The notes under the pieces are model-generated. The model ran no database searches, was not told the origin of the DNA, and was given only the letters and a program-made list of their open reading frames with translations. Below, in pieces: positions 27,898 to 35,695 of a stretch of 64,000 nt of DNA (position 1 is its first letter; every line of letters begins with the position of its first letter). The stretch comes from Microcella daejeonensis (GTDB lineage: Bacteria; Actinomycetota; Actinomycetes; Actinomycetales; Microbacteriaceae): contig NZ_CP113089.1 of assembly GCF_026625045.1 (NCBI RefSeq), positions 558,001 through 622,000 on the forward strand. The letters are read 5' to 3'. Both the position numbers and the translations under genes were made by a program.

Positions 27898-28626
27898 TCA
27901 GGCCTCGGTGGCGATGACGACGAGCGGCTGCGTCGTCGGTGCGGGGCTGCCGCCCGACGGCTCGACCGTGACGCCGACGACCGTGCCGGGCTCGAAGGTG
28001 CCGTCCAGCACGGCGACGACCGTGTCGTCGGAACCGGTGGAGAACAGGCCGGCCGCATCAGCGGTGCCTTCAGCGTCGATGTACCAGAGGGCGTAGGCCT
28101 CGTCGCTCGAGAGCGTCGGCAGGCCGTCGAACACCATCGCCGAGACGCCGAGGCTCGCGGAGCTCACCAGGGTCGTCGATCCGCCGCCGGTCACCCCGGC
28201 GGCGGTGGTGCTGACATCGGGGGCCGCGACGATCGCGGCGAGCTGCTGCTCGTCGGTCGCGGAGGGCGCGAGCGCTCCCCCGGCCACCACGCCGGCGGCG
28301 AAGAGCGCCACGGCCGCCGCGGCAGCGGTGAGCACGGCTGCCGGACGCTGGAACCAGCGGGCGCGAGCCGCGCGCTCGGCGCGGCCGACGACCGGAGCGG
28401 CCTCGACGGCGGGCAGCTGCGGCGTGCTGGCCACACGGGCCATCAGCTGCGCCTTCATGGCGGGGCCCGGCGCGACCGGCGGCAGGGCGAGGCCCAGCGC
28501 GGTCGCGGTATCGCTGAGCTCGTCGTCGTACTGCATGTCGTCGAACTCGGTCATCGCGAACTCGGATTCGGCAGCGCCGGGTGCGCCGCCCTCGTGGGCG
28601 GCGGAGCTCGGGTCGGGTCGGCTCAC
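27898..28626 (-). CDS. rskA: Anti-sigma factor, RskA family
   Basis: Membrane anti-sigma factor that holds SigK inactive until processed; 242 residues. The cytoplasmic N-terminal part has the short sigma-binding helix region (ELSDTATALGLALPPVAPGPAM). One transmembrane helix follows at about residues 95-117 (PAAVLTAAAAAVALFAAGVV). The extracytoplasmic part ends with the family's beta-domain (SDEAYALWYIDAEGTADAAGLF; FEPGTVVGVTVEPSGGS). The GTG start overlaps the sigK stop (GTGA). No Cys/His zinc motif (ZAS) is present, as expected for the RskA type. Confidence 0.9.
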   Translation of the reverse strand: MSRPDPSSAAHEGGAPGAAESEFAMTEFDDMQYDDELSDTATALGLALPPVAPGPAMKAQLMARVASTPQLPAVEAAPVVGRAERAARARWFQRPAAVLTAAAAAVALFAAGVVAGGALAPSATDEQQLAAIVAAPDVSTTAAGVTGGGSTTLVSSASLGVSAMVFDGLPTLSSDEAYALWYIDAEGTADAAGLFSTGSDDTVVAVLDGTFEPGTVVGVTVEPSGGSPAPTTQPLVVIATEA

Positions 28627-29264
28627 GTCGTCACCCCCATCTCCTCGCGCAGGCGGATCATGCCGTCGCGCAATCTCGTCTTCACCGTGCCGATCGGCAC
28701 GCTGAGCATTGCTGCCACCTCACTGTGCGAGTACCCGCCGTAATAGGCGAGCTCCACAGCCTGTCGTTGCAGGTCGGTCAGCCGGGTCATGGCCTTCGCA
28801 ACCATCTCGTGCTCCAGGCGGATCTCGACGTTCTCGCTGACCGAATCGAACTCCCGGTCCAGATCGCGGATCCCGATCCGGGTGTCACGGTCGCGCGACG
28901 ACTGCGAGCTGCGCACGCGGTCGATCGCACGACGATGGGCCATCGTGAGCATCCACGTCACCGCCTTACCCTTGTTCGGATCGAACCGGGTAGCGGTTTG
29001 CCAGATCTCCAGGAGAACTTCCTGGGTGACCTCCTCCGACTGCGAGTGATCGCGCAGGACGTGGCGCACGAGCCCGAGCATGCGGGGCGCGATGAGGTCG
29101 TAAAGGCTGCTGAACGCGGCCTGGTCCCCCTGGGCGACGCGCTCGAGGAGCTCGCGCGCCCGGCGATCGAGGTCGGTAGGGGCCGACGCGGCGGGGACGG
29201 CTGCCGACGCCGCGCCATCGGCGTCGACGGCATCCGATCCATGTTCAAGACTCACCCGCCCCAC
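28623..29264 (-). CDS. sigK: ECF RNA polymerase sigma factor SigK
   Basis: Extracytoplasmic-function sigma factor of 213 residues. Region 2 (AFSSLYDLIAPRMLGLVRHVL; SEEVTQEVLLEIWQTATRF) binds the -10 element and the polymerase; region 4 (LTDLQRQAVELAYYGGYSHSEVA; VPIGTVKTRLRDGM) carries the -35-binding helix-turn-helix. Pairing with an RskA-type partner identifies it as SigK-like. The start is a GTG at 29264 or a second GTG three codons later. It begins 15 bases after a membrane-protein gene, so the operon probably starts upstream of 29705. Confidence 0.92.
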   Translation of the reverse strand: MGRVSLEHGSDAVDADGAASAAVPAASAPTDLDRRARELLERVAQGDQAAFSSLYDLIAPRMLGLVRHVLRDHSQSEEVTQEVLLEIWQTATRFDPNKGKAVTWMLTMAHRRAIDRVRSSQSSRDRDTRIGIRDLDREFDSVSENVEIRLEHEMVAKAMTRLTDLQRQAVELAYYGGYSHSEVAAMLSVPIGTVKTRLRDGMIRLREEMGVTT

Positions 29265-29279
29265 TATTCCAGGTGCGCA

Positions 29280-29705
29280 TCACAACTTCCGGCGAGCCTC
29301 CGGCGCGGCGGCGCGACGCAGAGCGCCGATGAGCACGGCGGCCGTCACGATCGCGAGCGCCTGCACGATGGCGGCGATCGTCTTCTGCGGGTACCACAGC
29401 GGCTCGAACAGCACCGGCAGGCCGAGCGCGGTCAGGTCGAGCGGCACGGCCACGGTGATGAGGATGAGGGCGAGCCCGCCCGCGGCCACGACCGCGGCCG
29501 CAACGGCCACCCAGGGGCGGCGGACGACAATGAGCAGGATCGCGACGGCGATGTTGACGATCGCCTGGATGCGGAACAGCCAGCCCTGGCCGATCAGCGT
29601 GCCGGTGATGGCGTCGAAGGGGCCGGCGAGCTGCAGGTGGATCACCGCGTTGACGACGAGCGCGAGTGCGGTGAGAGCGATGAGGATCCAACGTGCTGCG
29701 GACAT
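29280..29705 (-). CDS. Four-helix membrane protein of unknown function
   Basis: 141-residue hydrophobic protein with four predicted helices (ILIALTALALVVNAVIHL, IQAIVNIAVAILLIVV, AVAAAVVAAGGLALILITVAV, IAAIVQALAIVTAAVLIGAL). GAAAGG lies upstream of the ATG at 29705. The family is not recognised. It is the first gene of the SigK-RskA transcription unit, so it may be a sensor or target of the system; that is inference from position only. Confidence 0.75.
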   Translation of the reverse strand: MSAARWILIALTALALVVNAVIHLQLAGPFDAITGTLIGQGWLFRIQAIVNIAVAILLIVVRRPWVAVAAAVVAAGGLALILITVAVPLDLTALGLPVLFEPLWYPQKTIAAIVQALAIVTAAVLIGALRRAAAPEARRKL

Positions 29706-29770
29706 GGTCGGCCTTTCGAGGTCGAGGGGGTGGTGCGGGTGCCCGCGAGAGGACGGGCGACGGTGTGAGG

Positions 29771-29797
29771 TCGGGATGCCCGGCTCGGGCATCCCGA
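29771..29797. terminator. Hairpin (first of two) downstream of the helical lipoprotein gene
   Basis: TCGGGATGCCCG (29771-29782) with its perfect complement (29786-29797), three-base loop. Read on the minus strand it is the second hairpin after the lipoprotein gene. Confidence 0.6.
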
Positions 29798-29806
29798 TAC
29801 GGCGAA

Positions 29807-29834
29807 CGCCGGGCGGGGAATCCCCCGCCCGGCG
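29807..29834. terminator. Hairpin (second of two) downstream of the helical lipoprotein gene
   Basis: CGCCGGGCGGGG (29807-29818) and complement (29823-29834), four-base loop. It lies 45 bases after the lipoprotein stop on the minus strand; the likely terminator for the cupredoxin/lipoprotein genes. Confidence 0.7.
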
Positions 29835-29878
29835 CTCATCCGATCAGTTCCACGTCACGACGTGGAGAGCAGTGCTGG

Positions 29879-30565
29879 TTACTCGATGCCCGCGTTGGCG
29901 GCGATGCCACCGGAGAGGGCGAGAGCGGTCATCGACATGTGGCTCGCGGCCTCCTTGAGGAGACCGAAGTAGGCCGGGTCGCCCGCGATGTTGGCGTCGA
30001 TCGCCGCGAGGAGCGACGTGGCGTGCATCTCGAGCTCGCCCTGAACGGCCTCGGCGGGCAGCTCGGGGACGACGGAGTTGATGAGCTCGCCGAACGAGAC
30101 GGCGTAGCCGCCGAGGTCGCTGACGGCCTGGTCGACAGCGGCCTGGTCGCCCGTCGCCTTGCCAACGGTGTAGTTGACGAAGAACGGGATGTGCGAGCGC
30201 CACGAGTCGAGGAAGGGCTGCTCGGCGTCGGGGTACACGCTGCCGATGGCGGCCGCGACCTCGACGGAGTTCTCGTCGAGCGTGGCGACGGCAGCCTGGA
30301 CGTCCTCGGTGGTGAGGTCGCCACCGTCGGCGAGCGCCTGGTCGATCGCGGCAGCGGCGAGGTAGACGTGGTCGTACAGGAGGCCCTGGACGGTGGCGCG
30401 CAGGCCGGCGCCGTCGCTGTTGACGGTGTCGACCGCAGCGGTCTCCTCGTCCATCTCCATCTCGGCCGTGGGCTCCTCGGCGGGCTCGTCGGCGGGAGCC
30501 GAGCAGCCGGTGAGGACGAGGGCGGCGGCGAGGCCGAGGCCCGCGAAAGCGGTGATCTTGCGCAT
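29879..30565 (-). CDS. Helical lipoprotein with two repeats and four conserved-looking His
   Basis: Exported lipoprotein of 228 residues: lipobox Cys21 (AALVLTGC), an acidic linker, then an all-helical domain made of two similar halves. Histidines occur at matching places: LLYDHVYLAAAAI and SWRSHIPFFVNYTVG in the first half, LEMHATSLLAAID and AASHMSMTALALSG in the second. This looks like a widespread secreted family sometimes labelled by transfer as copper-amine-oxidase-like, although nothing here resembles that enzyme. The histidines could bind a metal or heme, which is inference. It lies 110 bases after the cupredoxin gene and next to the SigK operon. Confidence 0.7.
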   Translation of the reverse strand: MRKITAFAGLGLAAALVLTGCSAPADEPAEEPTAEMEMDEETAAVDTVNSDGAGLRATVQGLLYDHVYLAAAAIDQALADGGDLTTEDVQAAVATLDENSVEVAAAIGSVYPDAEQPFLDSWRSHIPFFVNYTVGKATGDQAAVDQAVSDLGGYAVSFGELINSVVPELPAEAVQGELEMHATSLLAAIDANIAGDPAYFGLLKEAASHMSMTALALSGGIAANAGIE

Positions 30566-30628
30566 GATGTTTCTCCTTGGATGAGAGTGATGCGGTGCGG
30601 TTATGGTGCGGTGCTGGTGCAGATGGTC

Positions 30629-30664
30629 TGCGGTAGTGCGGTAGTGCGGTACTGCGGTCGTGCG
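30629..30664. repeat. Short 8-bp tandem repeat
   Basis: Four and a half near-identical copies of TGCGGTAG in the gap between the cupredoxin and lipoprotein genes, inside the leader of the latter. No function is evident. Confidence 0.7.
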
Positions 30665-30675
30665 ACGAGCCTGAA

Positions 30676-31158
30676 CTAGCCCTCCACGATGACCATGGCG
30701 TTCATGGTCAGGTGCGGCTGGCAGTAGTACGGGAACTCGCCCGCCTCATCGAACGTGTACGAGAAGCTGTCGCCCTCGCTGCCCATGGCGGCCAGCTTGT
30801 GGTCGAACAGGCCGTCGGGCGTCTGGCTGCCCCGAAGGCCGGTGCTCTCGTTGACGTCGCCCCAGGCACCCGAGGTGATCGTGTGCCCGATGGTCTCGCC
30901 GTTGGTCCACGTGACCGTGGTGCCGACGGGGACGGTGATCGTCTCGGGCATGAACTCCAGCCCGATCGTGATCACTTCGTCGTCACCCTGCTCGGCCGTC
31001 TCTCCGCCGTCACCGGACTCGGGCTGGCTCGACGAACTCTCGGTCGACGGGGCGCCTCCGGTGGGGCCTCCCGCGCAACCGGAGAGCACGATGAGCGCAG
31101 CCGGAATCGCGAGGATCGCGAGGAGTCGGCTCTGCCGGACTCGGTCTGTGTGGGTCAT
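30676..31158 (-). CDS. Cupredoxin-domain lipoprotein
   Basis: Exported blue-copper-type protein of 160 residues. Lipobox Cys28 (LIVLSGCAGG), a Ser/Gly/Glu-rich spacer, then a plastocyanin-like fold with the full type 1 copper ligand set: His in ETIGHTITSG, and Cys-Gln-Pro-His plus Met in YYCQPHLTMNAMV. It should carry single electrons or bind copper on the outer face of the membrane. Its neighbours are the four-His lipoprotein and the SigK system, suggesting an envelope redox or metal-stress group. The actual redox partner is not visible. Confidence 0.88.
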   Translation of the reverse strand: MTHTDRVRQSRLLAILAIPAALIVLSGCAGGPTGGAPSTESSSSQPESGDGGETAEQGDDEVITIGLEFMPETITVPVGTTVTWTNGETIGHTITSGAWGDVNESTGLRGSQTPDGLFDHKLAAMGSEGDSFSYTFDEAGEFPYYCQPHLTMNAMVIVEG

Positions 31159-31498
31159 GCAGCCGGTTCGGCACCGCCCCCGAGGCGGTTTGGGGATTCG
31201 ACCGTCCCCCAGCTGACTGTCAGGTTCGCGGCAGTCGAGAGGCCGATCGTCGGCTTGGCGACGGCGCGATGGCGGGGCAGCCGGACGGCGCGATGGCGGG
31301 ATGCCCGGCGCGGGTGACCAGCGCCCGGGCAGAGAAGAACCGGGCCGCAGAACGCCTCTCGGCGCGAGGCCGCTCGAAGCGGCTAATTGTGGAGCCCGGG
31401 GTTACTGCGGCCCGGCGGAGACGAGTCTACCGAGGGACGTGCGCCCGGCATGGAGCGTTCGCTCAGGGCGACGCGGCGCCGGCCGGTTCGCCGGCGGA
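31159..31498. other. Gene-free stretch upstream of the cupredoxin gene
   Basis: 340 bases without a convincing gene. It holds a 16-base direct repeat (GACGGCGCGATGGCGG at about 31262 and 31285) and presumably the cupredoxin promoter at its left end. No terminator or RNA gene was identified. Confidence 0.5.
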
Positions 31499-32128
31499 CT
31501 AGTCGAGGCTGTCGGCGCGGTGCAGACGGGCGCAGGCGGTGAGCTCGTCGGCCGTGAGCGCGTACCGCGACGCCCGGAGGGTGAGCTCGGTGGCCCTGGC
31601 CGCATCGACGGGGTCGGCATCGTCGGCGAGGCTCGTGCATCCCGCCGCGAGGATGCGGGCGAAGGAGGCCGCGCGGTCGAGGGCGATCGCGAAGTCGCCC
31701 GTGAAGGCGCCGCGGAGGATGCGGTCGGCGAGCTCGATGATCTCGTCAGGGCCGGTGGGGCTCGGGGCCCCGGCGATGACGGTGTCGATGGAGGAGAGCC
31801 GCTCGGCGCCGCGCTGGAAGAGGAAGGCCGTGCCCTCGCGATCCTGCCGGATGACGAGCCGCAGCAGGTAGATGCGCCAGAGCGCCCCCGGCAGGCTGCG
31901 CGCGCTCGACCGCGCCCACAGCTCGGCGATCGCGTCGATGCCGTGCTCGTCGGTGTAGGTGACGAGGCGCTCGATGACGTCGGGGTCGTCGCTCGCCCGG
32001 CCCCGCTCGAGCAGGGCGTGGGCGGTCTCGCGGGCCGTGCGCAGGATGCTGGCCGGGTCGACGCCGCCCTCGAAGGAGTCGAACTTGTCGCCCCAGTAGT
32101 GGGTGGGTTTGGAGAACTCGGCGGCCAT
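31499..32128 (-). CDS. Conserved actinobacterial hypothetical protein
   Basis: 209-residue, mostly helical, soluble protein. I recall close relatives in Microbacteriaceae sometimes mislabelled as an RNA polymerase subunit, but no polymerase motif is present. Long conserved-looking segments are DEHGIDAIAELWARSSARSL and CTSLADDADPVD. It looks like a stack of helical repeats. TACCCT at 32136-32141 lies seven bases before the ATG, so the gene is probably leaderless. tRNA-Lys lies divergently 28 bases away. No function is inferred. Confidence 0.7.
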   Translation of the reverse strand: MAAEFSKPTHYWGDKFDSFEGGVDPASILRTARETAHALLERGRASDDPDVIERLVTYTDEHGIDAIAELWARSSARSLPGALWRIYLLRLVIRQDREGTAFLFQRGAERLSSIDTVIAGAPSPTGPDEIIELADRILRGAFTGDFAIALDRAASFARILAAGCTSLADDADPVDAARATELTLRASRYALTADELTACARLHRADSLD

Positions 32129-32135
32129 TGCATCA

Positions 32136-32141
32136 AGGGTA
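32136..32141 (-). promoter_or_regulatory. Leaderless promoter -10 box of the 209-residue hypothetical
   Basis: Minus-strand TACCCT followed by seven bases and the ATG at 32128. Confidence 0.45.
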
Positions 32142-32156
32142 CGCTGGTGCCGTTGC

Positions 32157-32229
32157 GGGCCTCTAGCTCAGTCGGTAGAGCAGCGGACTTTTAATCCGCG
32201 GGTCGTGGGTTCGAGCCCCACGGGGCCCA
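32157..32229 (+). tRNA. tRNA-Lys (anticodon TTT)
   Basis: Acceptor GGGCCTC pairs with GGGGCCC (one U-G), the D arm is GCTC/GAGC, the anticodon stem GCGGA/TCCGC has loop CTTTTAA, and the T arm is GTGGG-TTCGAGC-CCCAC. 73 bases; the 3' CCA is not encoded (CCG follows). Confidence 0.95.
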
Positions 32230-32296
32230 CCGGTCGACCTGCCGCGATCGGCTCGGGGCGGAATGCCGGGCAGGGGGCACGGCGTTCCCCCCTGTC

Positions 32297-33163
32297 ATGA
32301 CCGACACCACCGATCTCACCGCATCCGCATCCGGCACCTACACGATCGGCGGGGATCTGCCCGTCGTGCGCCTCGGCTACGGCACCATGCAGCTCACCGG
32401 CGAGGGCGTCTTCGGCGACCCCGCCGACCGGGCCGGCGCCATCGCCGTGCTGCGCCGCGCCGTCGAGCGCGGCGTGACCCTCATCGACACCGCCGACGCC
32501 TACGGCCCCTTCGTCACCGACGGCCTCATCCGCGAGGCCCTGCACCCCTACGCCGATGACATCGTCATCGCCGCGAAGGTCGGCCTGACCCGACCCCGCC
32601 CGGGCGAGTGGGTGCCCGTGGGCCGCCCCGAGTACCTGCGCCAGCAGACCGAGCTGAACCTGCGCCACCTCGGCGTCGAGCGCCTCGACCTGCTGCAGCT
32701 GCACCGCATCGACCCGCAGGTGCCCCTCGAGGACCAGATCGGCGAGCTGAAGGCCCTGCAGGAGGAGGGGAAGGTGCGGCACATCGGCCTGTCGGAGGTG
32801 AGCGTCGACGAGATCGAGGCCGCCCGCGCCATCGCGCCCATCGCGAGCGTGCAGAACCTGTTCAACCTGACCACCCGTGAGGCGGAGGGAGTGCTCGACT
32901 ACGCCGAGGCGAACGGCATCGGGTTCATCCCGTGGTTCCCGCTCGCCACCGGGGAGCTCTCGGGCGAGGGCAGCCCGCTCGCCGAGATCGCCGCCGAGCA
33001 CGGCAGCACGCCGAGCCAGCTCGCCCTGGCGTGGCTGCTGCGCCGCTCGCCGGCGATGCTGCCCATCCCCGGCACGAAGTCGATCGCGCACCTCGACGAG
33101 AACGTCGATGCGGCGGCCATCGTGCTCAGCGACGAGGAGTTCGCGCGCATCGATGCGCTCTAG
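32297..33163 (+). CDS. Aldo/keto reductase
   Basis: NADPH-dependent oxidoreductase with an eight-stranded barrel; 288 residues. The catalytic tetrad is visible: Asp and Tyr in [10 protein letters not shown], Lys in [10 protein letters not shown] and His in [10 protein letters not shown]. The cofactor-binding C-terminal region [15 protein letters not shown] is also present. The substrate is unknown; the YajO/IolS-like subgroup seems closest. Single gene between tRNA-Lys and a convergent hypothetical gene. Confidence 0.92.
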   Translation: MTDTTDLTASASGTYTIGGDLPVVRLGYGTMQLTGEGVFGDPADRAGAIAVLRRAVERGVTLIDTADAYGPFVTDGLIREALHPYADDIVIAAKVGLTRPRPGEWVPVGRPEYLRQQTELNLRHLGVERLDLLQLHRIDPQVPLEDQIGELKALQEEGKVRHIGLSEVSVDEIEAARAIAPIASVQNLFNLTTREAEGVLDYAEANGIGFIPWFPLATGELSGEGSPLAEIAAEHGSTPSQLALAWLLRRSPAMLPIPGTKSIAHLDENVDAAAIVLSDEEFARIDAL

Positions 33164-33190
33164 CGGCGCCCGCTCGCGCGACGGCCGCGA

Positions 33191-33595
33191 TCAGTTCAGG
33201 CCGTCGCGCGGGCTCGTCATCGTCTCGTCGACCGTGAGCGCTCCGACGACCGTGATGCCGTCCGACTCGTAGACCTCGATCTCCCGCGTCTTCTTCGTGG
33301 AGGTGGCGACGTTGAGCGCGAGCTCGAGCTCGCTCACGCGCACGAATCCGAGTCGGCCGTCATCGGCCTTCGCCGCGAGCAGGTCGGGCACTGTGCCGCG
33401 CACGCCGGCGCTGCCGTAGGTCTCCCCCGCCGCGTTCGTCTCGAACTCGACGACGTCATCGCTCGGCAGGCTCGCGCCCACGACCTGCGCCGACAGCGAG
33501 TCTCCGATCATCGGAGCGGCGATCACGAGTCCCACGATCGCGACGAGGATGGCGGCGAATCCGGCGATCAGCGCGATGAGCGTCTTCCTGGGCAT
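33191..33595 (-). CDS. Small membrane-anchored hypothetical protein
   Basis: 134 residues: a basic start, one transmembrane helix (LIALIAGFAAILVAIVGLVIA) and an extracytoplasmic domain of about 105 residues. I start at ATG 33595 with CGGAG just upstream. The C-terminal half (REIEVYESDGITVVGALTVD) has beta-strand character. It is not recognised. It lies downstream of the TetR gene on the same strand with a 121-base gap and may be read through from it. Confidence 0.65.
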   Translation of the reverse strand: MPRKTLIALIAGFAAILVAIVGLVIAAPMIGDSLSAQVVGASLPSDDVVEFETNAAGETYGSAGVRGTVPDLLAAKADDGRLGFVRVSELELALNVATSTKKTREIEVYESDGITVVGALTVDETMTSPRDGLN

Positions 33596-33716
33596 GCTGC
33601 TCCGATCGGCAGGACGTGCTCGAGGCCCCCGCGGCACTCCGTCCGTTCGCCATCCAACCAGTCGCGGCGCCGGAGCGAATCCCCCCGTTCGCGGGCGAGT
33701 CGGAGGAAAGACTCCC

Positions 33717-34289
33717 TCAGTTCGCGGGCATCGCGGCGTCGATGAGGATGCCCGCCGCCGCCCGCGCATCGCGCACGGGCTGCACCGAGCCCGCGATCGC
33801 CGCCGTGGTCTGCGACCCCTCGGCGAGCAGCGCGAGCCCGGGCGCGAGGGCCGGATCGGCTCCCGCCTGCGCGACGAGCTCCGCCACGTACTCCTGGAAC
33901 CCGCGCTTGTGCGCGCGGGCGACCTCGAGCACCTCGGGGTGGGCGTCGCCGAGCTCGCCGACGGCGTTGATGAACCCGCAGCCGCGGTAGTCCCCGACCG
34001 CGGCGCAGAGCTCGAGGTAGTCGAAGATCGCCAGGAGGCGCGAGCGCCCGGCGGGGGCGGCGTCGACGCGCGCGCGGATCCCGCTCACCCACGTCTCGTG
34101 ACGCAGCTCGAGCACCGCGATGATCAGGCGCTGCTTGGAGGGGAAGTGCGCGTAGAGGCGGCGCAGGCTGATGCCCGCGGCATCCCGCACCGCATCCATG
34201 CCGACCGCCCCGTAGCCGCGGGAGTAGAACAGGGCGTCGGCGGCCTCGACGACGATCCGCCGGTCGGGGTCGATGAGTGTTGCCTGCAT
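33717..34289 (-). CDS. TetR/AcrR-family repressor
   Basis: Transcription repressor of 190 residues. The N-terminal helix-turn-helix is clear (AADALFYSRGYGAVGMDAVRDAAGISLRRLYAHFPSKQRL), followed by an all-helical ligand-binding domain with Cys residues (YLELCAAVGDYRGCGF). The ATG at 34289 follows TACTCT by seven bases (leaderless). It is divergent from an alpha/beta hydrolase, with two copies of GAGAAC-N4-GTTCTC between them. It should therefore repress the hydrolase and possibly itself. Confidence 0.92.
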   Translation of the reverse strand: MQATLIDPDRRIVVEAADALFYSRGYGAVGMDAVRDAAGISLRRLYAHFPSKQRLIIAVLELRHETWVSGIRARVDAAPAGRSRLLAIFDYLELCAAVGDYRGCGFINAVGELGDAHPEVLEVARAHKRGFQEYVAELVAQAGADPALAPGLALLAEGSQTTAAIAGSVQPVRDARAAAGILIDAAMPAN

Positions 34290-34296
34290 GTTCACC

Positions 34297-34302
34297 AGAG
34301 TA
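34297..34302 (-). promoter_or_regulatory. Leaderless promoter -10 box of the TetR gene
   Basis: Minus-strand TACTCT followed by GGTGAAC and ATG; it lies 10 bases from the first palindrome. Confidence 0.5.
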
Positions 34303-34311
34303 TCCCGGCGC

Positions 34312-34327
34312 GAGAACCGCGGTTCTC
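34312..34327. promoter_or_regulatory. TetR operator candidate 1
   Basis: Perfect 16-bp palindrome GAGAACCGCGGTTCTC in the TetR/hydrolase intergenic region. Confidence 0.7.
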
Positions 34328-34341
34328 TAGGCTGGGAATAG

Positions 34342-35256
<915 letters not shown>

Positions 35257-35286
35257 ACCGCGCGCTGCCACGCCGCAGCAGCGCAC

Positions 35287-35332
35287 CGACGGCCCCGGCC
35301 CTCGCTCATCGAGCGGGGTGCCGGGGCCGTCG
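35287..35332. terminator. Bidirectional terminator between hydrolase and ptsH
   Basis: Perfect 13-bp stem CGACGGCCCCGGC (35287-35299) with its complement (35320-35332) and an inner CGCTC/GAGCG pairing, between convergent genes. Confidence 0.85.
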
Positions 35333-35360
35333 TGCGTCGTGTCAGCCGATCGGCGGCGCC

Positions 35361-35630
35361 TCAGACCGCGTCGTGATCGGTCTCGAGGAACGCCACGAGA
35401 CCGTCGAGCGCCTCCTCCGCGCCGGCTCCCTCGGCCTCGAGGGTGACGACGGTGCCCTTCTCCGCGCCGAGCCCCATGAGCGACAGGATGCTGCCGGCAT
35501 TGAGCGCCGGGCCTCCCTCGGCCGCGATCGTGACGGGGATGCCCGTCCTCTGCACGGCCTCGACGAAGAGCTTCGCGGGGCGGGCGTGCAGTCCGGCGCT
35601 GCTGGCGATGGTCGCCTGCTTCTGAACCAT
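35361..35630 (-). CDS. ptsH: PTS phosphocarrier protein HPr
   Basis: Small phosphocarrier passing phosphate from enzyme I to the fructose EIIA; 89 residues. The active-site histidine is in SSAGLHARPAKLF. The regulatory serine region is present as GSILSLMGLG. The ATG at 35630 is preceded by GGAGGACC. Last gene of the fru operon, 65 bases after fruA. Enzyme I (ptsI) is not in the window. Confidence 0.96.
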   Translation of the reverse strand: MVQKQATIASSAGLHARPAKLFVEAVQRTGIPVTIAAEGGPALNAGSILSLMGLGAEKGTVVTLEAEGAGAEEALDGLVAFLETDHDAV

Positions 35631-35695
35631 GGGGTCCTCCAGGGTCGGTGGTGCGGAATTCGATGGACGGCGGATGGGCGAGGCGCCTCCGCCGC

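Noticed and set aside
34290..34296. GTTCACC heptamer before the TetR gene as a PHO box
   Set aside because: Single copy without a partner at 11 or 22 bp; it overlaps the TetR start region by chance.
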